In this document: positions 30,173-38,988 of the stretch, piece by piece | Position numbering within the stretch: position 1 is the first letter of the stretch | Layout of the letters: each line of letters opens with the position of its first letter | Assembly (NCBI GenBank): GCA_009731375.1 | Contig: BJOX01000060.1 | Span: forward strand, 421,804 to 470,360 | Reading direction: 5' to 3' | Origin: Paulinella micropora | Taxonomy: Eukaryota; Cercozoa; Imbricatea; Euglyphida | DNA: 48,557 bases | The notes under the pieces: model-generated | What the model saw: the letters and a program-made list of their open reading frames with translations, nothing else | Databases searched by the model: none | Told to the model about the DNA's origin: nothing | Program-made: the position numbers and the translations under genes

Positions 30173-30247
30173 TTCTCAGTGCCAAGTGTAAGACTTCGTC
30201 GAGCTTTAATTCAGCGTAAATTCCTGTGCGCACTTTCTTGGCGCGCC
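30173..30247 (+). repeat. Recurrent element motif copy
   Basis: CTCAGTGCCAAGTGTAAGAC, TCGAGCTTTAATT, CACTTTCTTGGCGCGCC. It flanks the Fanzor remnant on the right and ends about 125 nt before the next gene. Confidence 0.9.
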
Positions 30248-30288
30248 CCCCTCTCTCCCCTCCCCTCCCTCTCGCCCGCCGCTCTCAC

Positions 30289-30296
<8 letters not shown>

Positions 30297-30362
<66 letters not shown>
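30297..30362. repeat. (CT)n tract
   Basis: A near-perfect CT tract immediately upstream of the ATG at 30373. It could be leader sequence. Confidence 0.95.
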
Positions 30363-30364
<2 letters not shown>

Positions 30365-30372
30365 CTCCTTAA

Positions 30373-32558
30373 ATGGATCTGTTGCACGAAGATTCCGCAA
30401 CGGGCTTCCAATACCGGAAAGATGTCGTCACCAGGCTTTTGCTAGCTAACTATGACCAAGGCACGCGGCGTAACGACAGTAGGTACTGGGCGGACCTGCT
30501 CGTTCTGTCGTGCCATAACCGGACGCTACCGCCCGCCCAGCTAGCGGCACTAGCCCTGGAGGTTCGTACAAGCCCCAAGGCAGATTTCATGCTGGCTAGT
30601 GCTGTGCGTATTCTTCACTGCCAGCCCGCGCTCAACCAGAGCGTGCTGGGAGAGGCACTGTTTTCGTTACAGGGCTTATGGTTCACATACGGGGACACAC
30701 GTTCGGTGTTCCACAGCGAAAACTACATCCTGCTATGGAGCTCGGCGGCTCCGGTGCTGTGCAGGCTGGGTTGGGCACCCCCGCGCTGTCCTGCGGGCTG
30801 GAAGAAACGTACCTTGGCCTACCTGCGCGAAAAGCAGGCGGTCGGGTTTTATGAACTTGCTTCCGGTGTTTACTCGCCTTGGACGTTGTTCGGGCTTGTG
30901 AATTTGTACCATCTGACTGACGAGCGCGAGACAGAAATCAGGGTGCTCGCGGCCCTCTGTGTACAGGCGCTAGTGCGTCAGCTAAGGCAATACAGCAACG
31001 AAGTAGGCATGTGGCCCGTGCCCCAGATGCGATACCAAGGCCCGCCCGAGGCCTTGTCTTGGAATTTGGTCCTGCTCAGCGGGCCTCGGCGCGACCTGTA
31101 CGGCGACTTTGCGGGCGTCTGGGACGGCAGTGCGCGCAATTTCAGTTTATACCAAAGCACTGCTTTTGTGCTTTTGCTGACGGAGCTAGACCTGTTTGGG
31201 GGGGTCGCGGGCGAGCCGCGCCTGTTGCAGCTGGACGAGCAGTTTACCATTGGCAGGCCGGCGGACGAGCAGAGACTAGCGTTGGAAAATTTCTCCACCG
31301 GATTGCAGGAGAAGCCGCTGGACGAGTGGGATCTGACTGCGCTGGGCTGGAGCATGGGCGCGTACGTGGGGCCGACAACCAGCGTGCACACGTTCCGGCT
31401 CCTGCAACACTGGCAGCTGTGGGACAACCACCAGTTTGTTTGGGCCAAGTTTTGGCAGGATTGGTCGTCGTACATGGTGACCAATGATGCGGGCTGGCTG
31501 CTGCAGGAAGTGACGGGGTCTTCGCTGTTGGCTGCCGGCTTTGGCGGTACGGCAACTCGTCGCTAGGTTCCTTCCAGCGCTACCACCCAGGGTTCCGCGG
31601 CTGGCAGCAGCGGCCGCTGTCGGCGGGGCTTGGGCACACCGAGCTCTGGCTCGCGAGCGGCAAGCTAAAGGGTGGGCGGCTGGTGACGCGCCACGGGTCC
31701 GGCTCGAACCACCTGCCGTTTGTTAACCAGAGTCAGCACGTGGCACTGGTGGCCTTCAGGCGCAGCGCCGATGTGGCTCTGACCGAGCACCTACAACACA
31801 GCGGAGTGCGGCTTGTGGTTGCTACAGCTCCGGGATACGAGGAGCCAGAGCGATATTGCGTGAAAGACTCACAGGGCCACCGCTGGTTTCTGTTTCGTGA
31901 GCCCAGCACGTCCGCGTACGCCGCGGTCCTTACGCCATGCGGCAAGGAGATCTGTGCCGGCTCGGGCCGCGGGCACGCGCAAGTCTGGGCGCTGGCTGTA
32001 GGACACCCCAACCTGCACGGCGACTTCAGCAATTTTTCCCAGAACATAGCCAGCAGCAACGTAAGTTGGAAATGGCGCGGACGGACCTTGGTGGCTAATG
32101 CCCAGATGTCCGGACAGTCGCTAGAACTGCGCTGGCAGGCCCACGATGGCCCGATTCTTCAAACAACCATTGGCCTTAGCGTCTATCTGGTCGTATTTCC
32201 AGTGCTCTTGGGGTTCCTGTGCTGGTGCTGCTGCGTTATGTGGGAGATTCGGCCGTCCGAATTCTGCGCTCCGTGTGGCCGTGGCTGGGGCTACCGCTCG
32301 CTAAGCAACGGCCACCGCCGGCGCGCCTGTTGTGTGTGTTGCAAGCACGATAAACGCCAGCGCGCCTGTTGTCTGTGTTGTAAGAAAAATCGCGAATGCT
32401 GTCGCAGCTTGCTGCGGCATCGCAACACTCAAAACCTGCGGTGCTTAATAACGTTGACAAAGCTGGCTTTGGCGGGGCTACTTATTTTTCCATTTCCTAT
32501 GGTCTTTGGTTGGTTTATTTCTCTCGACCACGCAGGCAACAGCGACCCTGGGTTGTGA
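30373..32558 (+). CDS. Large membrane glycoprotein with Cys-rich tail, one frameshift
   Basis: ATG 30373 gives 397 codons ending at 31566. One base of indel at about 31550 carries the reading into the frame that ends at TGA 32556-32558, for about 728 residues. The N-terminal half (SENYILLWSSAAPVL, then AVGFYELASGVYSPWTLFGL) resembles the helical-toroid fold of an uncharacterised family with SENH and GFxEWxSxVY signatures, related in fold to polysaccharide lyases. This is a weak, memory-based match. Several N-glycosylation sites follow (NRTL, NFSLY, NQSQ, NVSW). A transmembrane helix (SVYLVVFPVLLGFLCWCCCV) precedes a tail with two near-identical Cys clusters (RRACCVCCKHDK, QRACCLCCKKNR) and a second hydrophobic segment. 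No signal peptide is obvious. AATAAA follows at 32574. Confidence 0.55.
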
Positions 32559-32573
32559 GTTGGGAAAGCGTAC

Positions 32574-32579
32574 AATAAA
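32574..32579 (+). terminator. AATAAA, 16 nt after the stop
   Basis: Polyadenylation signal of the large glycoprotein gene, followed by a T-rich stretch. Confidence 0.7.
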
Positions 32580-33446
32580 AGTTTTTTTAATTTTTTTTAT
32601 TAGAATAAAATGCCCGAGGCTGTCACGCTTAGTCGCGTTTTTCCGGTGCTTACATGGCTCTGATAAACAAAAAAGAATAATCGAGGGGAAAACCTTGAGC
32701 AAAAAAGAAATGAAATGATAATTCTCTTAGACTGGACAAAGCTGGATTGAAATCTTAAAAACAATTATTGGGGGTAACCTTCTCCTTCCCGTAGCCCCTT
32801 TCTAGCCCACGGGAGCGGACGGGGTTTTTAGACGAGAACCAGAGCGTACATAGACCGGCCGGCCCCCACGTTCCAAGAAAAGGGTGGCCGGTAAGTTTTC
32901 CGAGGAAACACACACCAGACAATTTGGCGACAAATTTAATTCAAGAAACGGGAAAGAAAAAAGTTCAGTCCGCAAAGGAATGTATGAGAAAGGCGCCGAG
33001 GAATGGGGAAGGGAAGGGAGGGGGGNNNNNNNNNNNNNNNNNNNNNNNNNNNNNNNNNNNNNNNNNNNNNNNNNNNNNNNNNNNNNNNNNNNNNNNNNNN
33101 NNNNNNNNNNNNNNNNNNNNNNNNNNNNNNNNNNNNNNNNNNNNNNNNNNNNNNNNNNNNNNNNNTGAAGGAGGGGGGGGGGGGGTATTAAAAAACTTGT
33201 CATTTGCGCAACAACAAAAAAATTTGGCGCGCGGTTTTTTCCGCGGGAAAACATATGTCACCCCGCGGAAAGAGACCGGAGCGGCCCGTTCATTTGGCGC
33301 TAAGTTTTGCTGCTCTGCACGACTGTTTGATACGGCCGGAAAAGGCAGTCCTTCCAGGTTTTTCCGTCAGAACTGCCTTTTTTAGCTATATCACTTCCAA
33401 AATTTGATCGTATCACACCCCCCGAGGAGAGAGAGTACTAAAAAAA
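32580..33446. other. Intergenic with gap and terminator-like hairpin
   Basis: A 140-N gap (33026-33165) lies here. A perfect 10-bp inverted repeat, AAAAGGCAGT at 33340-33349 and ACTGCCTTTT at 33372-33381, precedes a T run. A CCGCGG-rich palindromic stretch lies near 33235-33270. No gene is supported. Confidence 0.5.
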
Positions 33447-33600
33447 GGAATTAAAAAAAAAAGTTTGACAAAGTCTTACACTTGGCACTGAGAACAGGGG
33501 GCGGGAGAGAAAAGAGAGGACAGGGGCGCGTTAAGAGTACAAAAAAAAGTTTTCTTTAATTAAAACTCGACAAAGTCCTACACTTAGCAATGAAAACTAA
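33447..33600 (-). repeat. Two minus-oriented motif copies
   Basis: Copies at 33447-33494 and about 33541-33600 read on the minus strand (GACAAAGTCTTACACTTGGC on plus). They face the plus-oriented array that starts at 33674, so the motif forms a large inverted arrangement here. Confidence 0.85.
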
Positions 33601-33673
33601 GAGAGGGAGAGGAAGGGGATAAGACAATTCGTGATTCCCCCCCTCTCCTGCCCCTTCCCTCTTTCTCTCTTAG

Positions 33674-34171
33674 TTCTCAGTGCCAAGATTAAAACTTTGT
33701 CAAGGATTTTTTTAAATTAATTCTTTGTCAAGGTACATTCTTAGCGCGCCCCCCCCCCCCCCCCCCCCCCCCCCCCCNNNNNNNNNNAAAACTCGTGCTT
33801 CCTCCTCCCCTGCCTCTTCCCTCTTTCTCTCCTAATTATCAGTGCCAAGGTGTAAGACCGTCTAGCTTTAATTAAAAAAATTTACACTTTCTCGGCGGCG
33901 CGCTCCCTGCCTTCCCCTCTCCCGCTCCCTGTTCTCAGACGGGAGGGGGGATAAGATAATTTGTGCTTTCCCCTCCCCTGTCTCTTCCCTCTCCTTCTCA
34001 TCGTTTTCAGTGCCAAGTGCAAGACCGTCGAGCTTTAATAAAAGAATTCTTTTCTGAACTTTCTTGCTGCGCCCCCTCCCTCCTCCCCCTTCCCTCCCCT
34101 TCTCCTAGTTCTCAGTGTCAATTGTAAAGCCTTGTCAAGCTTCAATAAAAAAATCGCACATTCTTAGCGCG

Positions 34172-34209
<38 letters not shown>

Positions 34210-34711
34210 ACTCCCGCTCCCGATTCTCAGATAGGGGGACTAAGACAATTCATGCCTCCTCCTCTCCTGCCTCTTCCCTCTTTCTCTCCTAGTTTTCAGT
34301 GTCCAAGTGTAAGACCGTCGAGATTTACTAACAAACCTTTTTCTCGCACTTCCCTGGCGCCCCCCCTCCCCCACTTGCCCCTTCTCTCTCTTGCTCCCCG
34401 TTCTCAGATGGGGGGCAAAGACAGATCGTGCTTTGCCCCTCCCCTGCCTCTTTCCTCTCCCTCTCCTACCTCTCAGTGTCAAGTGTAAGCCTGTGTTGAG
34501 CTTTAGTAACAATTCTTTTTCGCGCACTTTTTGGCGCGCCTCCTTCCCCTTTTCCACCCCCCGTTCCCGATTCTCAGACGGGGGGCTTAGATAATTCGTG
34601 CTCTCCCCCTCCCCTGCATTTTCCCTCTCCCTCTCCTAGTTCTCAGTACCAAAATTAAAACTTTGTCAGGGTTTTCTGTATTAATTTTATTTGTACATTC
34701 TTAGCGCGCCC
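33674..34711 (+). repeat. Tandem array of the recurrent motif, about 170-bp period
   Basis: Seven plus-oriented copies start at 33674, 33838, 34005, 34109, 34293, 34471 and 34641. A unit runs: pyrimidine-rich CCCTGCCTCTTCCCTCT, TTCTCAGTGCCAAGTGTAAG, CGAGCTTTAATAAAA or TTAATTAAA, CACTTTCTTGGCGCGCC, a C/T tract, TTCTCAGACGGGG and AAGACAATTCGTGCT. No coding sequence lies between copies. Gaps at 33778 and 34739 interrupt or end the array at C homopolymers. Confidence 0.9.
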
Positions 34712-34738
34712 CTGCCCCCCCCCCCCCCCCCCCCCCCC

Positions 34739-35232
34739 NNNNNNNNNNNNNNNNNNNNNNNNNNNNNNNNNNNNNNNNNNNNNNNNNNNNNNNNNNNNNN
34801 NNNNNNNNNNNNNNNNNNNNNNNNNNNNNNNNNNNNNNNNNNNNNNNNNNNNNNNNNNNNNNNNNNNNNNNNNNNNNNNNNNNNNNNNNNNNNNNNNNNN
34901 NNNNNNNNNNNNNNNNNNNNNNNNNNNNNNNNNNNNNNNNNNNNNNNNNNNNNNNNNNNNNNNNNNNNNNNNNNNNNNNNNNNNNNNNNNNNNNNNNNNN
35001 NNNNNNNNNNNNNNNNNNNNNNNNNNNNNNNNNNNNNNNNNNNNNNNNNNNNNNNNNNNNNNNNNNNNNNNNNNNNNNNNNNNNNNNNNNNNNNNNNNNN
35101 NNNNNNNNNNNNNNNNNNNNNNNNNNNNNNNNNNNNNNNNNNNNNNNNNNNNNNNNNNNNNNNNNNNNNNNNNNNNNNNNNNNNNNNNNNNNNNNNNNNN
35201 NNNNNNNNNNNNNNNNNNNNNNNNNNNNNNNN
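34739..35232. other. Assembly gap, about 494 N
   Basis: Bordered by C homopolymers on both sides. The motif array probably continues into it. Confidence 0.97.
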
Positions 35233-35246
35233 CCCCCCCCCCCCCC

Positions 35247-35455
35247 TATATCCAAAATCTTTTCCGTTACCCTTCCTCTCCTCTCCCTGAGCCTAAGGGC
35301 TCTAGGAGCAGGGGCAGGGGGGAGAGGACGCAGAAGCTACAAAAGAAATAAATACATGCAACGCCTCCACTAAGCCTCCCCGCCCCCCCCTCTCATCCCT
35401 TTTCCCTTGTTGAGACTTTTTTTTGTTACATTTTTTTTTTTTACTTTCTTGGCTC
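35247..35455 (+). repeat. Long direct repeat, right copy
   Basis: Partner of 26989-27195, same orientation, with scattered substitutions and homopolymer length changes. The hairpin core here reads CCTGAGCCTAAGGGCTCTAGG. Confidence 0.85.
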
Positions 35456-35508
35456 CCCCCCTGCATCTTTCCTCTCCCTCGCCCAGTTTTCAGGCGGGGG
35501 GTAACTAA

Positions 35509-35795
35509 GACAATTCGTGCTCTTACCCTCCCTTGCCTCTTCCCTCTCCCCCTCCTAGTTCTGTGTCAAGTGTACGACTTTGTCGAGCTTTAATTAAAAC
35601 AATTTGCACTTTCTCGGCGCGCTCCCTGCCTTCCCCTCTCCTGCTCCCTGTTCTCAGACAGGAGGGGGGGGGGGGATAAGATAATTTGTGCTTCCCCCTC
35701 CCCTGTGTCTTCCCTCTCCCTCTCATCGTTTTCAGTGCCAAGTGCAAGACCGTCGAGCTTTAATAAAAGAATTCTTTTCTGAACTTTCTTGCTGC
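35509..35795 (+). repeat. Last two motif units, near-duplicate of 33790-34073
   Basis: The block with ATAAGATAATTTGTGCTT, CATCGTTTTCAGTGCCAAGT and GAATTCTTTTCTGAACTTTC is almost identical to 33905-34073. Homology stops at 35795, after CTTGCTGC. That sets the right edge of the element. Confidence 0.85.
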
Positions 35796-36026
35796 CACAG
35801 CCAAACGATACCCGGGTATGATACCCGGGTATGATACCCTGGGGTATGCATACCCCCCTCATACCCCCTCATACCCATCATTCCCCCCCCCCCATACCCC
35901 TGGAGTATGATAACCCCCCCCCCCCCCAAAAATCCCCCCCGATGTTTTGGACAGGGGTATGAAAAAGGGGTATCATACCTGAGTATGGGGGGGGGGGGGG
36001 GAAGGGGTATCGTTTGGCACAGGGGT
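35796..36026. repeat. CATACCCC foldback at the right junction
   Basis: GCCAAACGATACCC near 35799 is answered by GGGTATCGTTTGGC near 36006. Between them the left half is rich in CATACCCC and the right half in GGGGTATG, so the whole segment can fold on itself. It starts exactly where the element's homology ends. Confidence 0.75.
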
Positions 36027-36369
36027 ATCATACCCCGGGTATGAGACAGGGGTATGGGACAGAGATATCATACCTGGGGTATGAGAAAGGTAGGGGACAG
36101 TGATATGAGACAGGGATATGAGACAGTGGTATGGGACAGGGGTATCAATAATGATATAATAAACTGAGATAATGATGATGATTATTTTAATAATAAGTTG
36201 GTTCCCGCTTTTATATTAATACATCTTTGATACCACTCCATTTCCAGGTGACTGATCATTGCTGATCTCTTCTGCTTCATACTCAGCTTCTACGAGTGGT
36301 AAGCTTTTTATTACTATAGTGTTTGTGTAAAAAATAATAATAATAGTAATAATAATATTAATAATAATA
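36027..36369. repeat. GGGGTATG tract and duplicated AT-rich segment (copy 1)
   Basis: GACAGGGGTATG-type units to about 36145, then a segment (AAACTGAGATAATGATGATG ... CTTCTGCTTCATACTCAGCTT ... TTTGTGTAAA) that recurs at about 38470-38615. Confidence 0.8.
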
Positions 36370-36606
36370 GTGCTAAGTCAATGGCGAATGCATTTCTGCA
36401 CATGTGCCTCCATCGTCTCACCCGTGAGGGGAGTACGAAGATTTGACGATAGGCTCTACTGACACACCCACAAGGCAGCTCCAAGCCTTCCAGACAGACC
36501 AAGACTTTCAAAGAAAATATCCTTTAAAAATACTGGCACCGACGGGAATCGAACTGGCGACACGTCCCAGATGGTAGACCTTAACCACTGGGCTATCGCG
36601 GTGCCA
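36370..36606 (-). repeat. tRNA-derived SINE copy 1
   Basis: Read on minus: a tRNA-related head (36606-36534) with a pol III A box TAGCCCAGTGG and a B box AGTTCGATTCC inside matching GGCACCG/CGGTGCC ends. A unique body follows (CCTATCGTCAAAT ... GTGAGACGATGGAGGC), then a (TTA)n-type tail. Confidence 0.8.
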
Positions 36607-36639
36607 CTATTATAATAATAATATTAATAATAATAATAG

Positions 36640-36894
36640 TGCTTCTCAGTCAATGGCGAATGCATTTCTGCACATGTACCTCCATCGTCTCACCCGCGAG
36701 GGGAGTACGAAGACTCGATTTGACGATAGGCTCTACTGACACCCCCGCAAGGCAGCTCCAAGCAGCCTTAACTAGCTTCCAGACAGACCAATACTTCAAA
36801 GAAAATATCCTTTGAAAATACTGGCACCGACGGGAATCGAACTGGCGACAGGTCCCAGATGGTAGACCTTAACGACTGGGCTATCGCGGTGCCA
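36640..36894 (-). repeat. tRNA-derived SINE copy 2
   Basis: Same structure as copy 1, with a small extra segment in the body (GCTAGTTAAGGCTGCTTGG). Confidence 0.8.
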
Positions 36895-36895
36895 C

Positions 36896-36938
<43 letters not shown>

Positions 36939-37357
36939 TAATAATAGTAATAATAATAATAATACTATATCTGAGGCGTACTGATGCAGCTAATGGCATA
37001 TCCTCAACGGACATAAGCCTCCAATACCCTTGTTCGAGGTCCTCCACCCCCCCGTGTCAGTCTCTCGCCTGATGATCGGGGCCACCGATGGAGCTCCTGA
37101 GGGCAAGACTGCACTAAGCCGAGGTTATTCCGCAGTCNNNNNNNNNNNNNNNNNNNNNNNNNNNNNNNNNNNNNNNNNNNNNNNNNNNNNNNNNNNNNNN
37201 NNNNNNNNNNNNNNNNNNNNNNNNNNNNNNNNNNNNNNNNNNNNNNNNNNNNNNNNNNNNNNNNNNNNNNNNNNNNNNNNNNNNNNNNNNNNNNNNNNNN
37301 NNNNNNNNNNNNNNNNNNNNNNNNNNNNNNNNNNNNNNNNNNNNNNNNNNNNNCTAA

Positions 37358-37443
<86 letters not shown>

Positions 37444-37490
37444 TAATAATAATAATATAAAATAATAAAAATAATACTACAATAATACTA
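36895..37490. other. (TAA)n tracts, unknown 130-bp segment and gap
   Basis: TAA microsatellite (36898-36965 and 37356-37480), a GC-richer segment at 36966-37137 of unknown nature, and a 216-N gap (37138-37353). Confidence 0.7.
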
Positions 37491-37723
37491 TAGTGCTTCT
37501 CTGTCAATGGCTGATGCAAATCTGCACATGCGCCTCCATCGTCTCACCCGTGAGGGGAGTACGAAGAATTGACGATAGGCTCTAATGACACCCCCGCAAG
37601 GGCAGTTCCAACACTTCCAGACGGACCGGTATGTTCAATGAAAATACTGGTGGCACCGACGGGAATCGAACTGGCGACAGGGCCCAGATGGTAGAACTTG
37701 ACCACTGGGCTATCACGGTGTCC
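37491..37723 (-). repeat. tRNA-derived SINE copy 3
   Basis: Nearly identical to copy 5 (47908-48141), including the changed head end (GGACACCGTGATAGCCCAG on minus). These two copies form a young subfamily. Confidence 0.85.
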
Positions 37724-37763
37724 ATAACAATAATACTATAATAATAATAATAATAATAATAAT

Positions 37764-37855
37764 AGTGCTTCTCTGTCAATGGCTGATGCATTTCTGCACA
37801 TGCGCCTCCATCGTCTCACCCGTGAGGGGAGTACGAAGAATTGACGATAAGCTCT
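37764..37855 (-). repeat. tRNA-derived SINE copy 4, cut by gap
   Basis: Only the 3' body and the (TTA)n junction remain. The head is in the 173-N gap at 37856-38028. Confidence 0.75.
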
Positions 37856-38028
37856 NNNNNNNNNNNNNNNNNNNNNNNNNNNNNNNNNNNNNNNNNNNNN
37901 NNNNNNNNNNNNNNNNNNNNNNNNNNNNNNNNNNNNNNNNNNNNNNNNNNNNNNNNNNNNNNNNNNNNNNNNNNNNNNNNNNNNNNNNNNNNNNNNNNNN
38001 NNNNNNNNNNNNNNNNNNNNNNNNNNNN

Positions 38029-38988
<960 letters not shown>

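Larger units (their letters stand above)
11938..35795. mobile_element. Gene-dense element, endogenous virus-like or giant mobile element
   Basis: The left edge is a sharp change at about 11938-11950 from AT-rich host DNA into GC-rich coding sequence that starts mid-gene. The right edge is at 35795, where the last copy of the element's recurrent motif loses homology to its sister copy at 34073. Inside are about a dozen compact, mostly intronless genes on both strands. There are gene ends that overlap or abut AATAAA, a family-specific motif present about 18 times, a long direct repeat and an inverted partial duplication. Most products are unrecognised membrane proteins. No capsid, polymerase, integrase or packaging ATPase is recognisable, so the lineage stays open. 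Many genes are broken. The alternatives are a scaffold chimera, or a host gene cluster of unusual composition. Confidence 0.5.

Noticed and set aside
11938-35795. Assignment to a named virus family (herpes-like, mirusvirus, nimavirus, adintovirus or NCLDV)
   Set aside because: No capsid, polymerase, terminase, protease or packaging ATPase motif could be recognised by eye, so any family name would be a guess.
36534-36606. A functional tRNA gene
   Set aside because: A and B boxes and the acceptor ends are present, but the T stem has mismatches, no credible anticodon arm is seen, and the sequence continues into a repeated SINE body.
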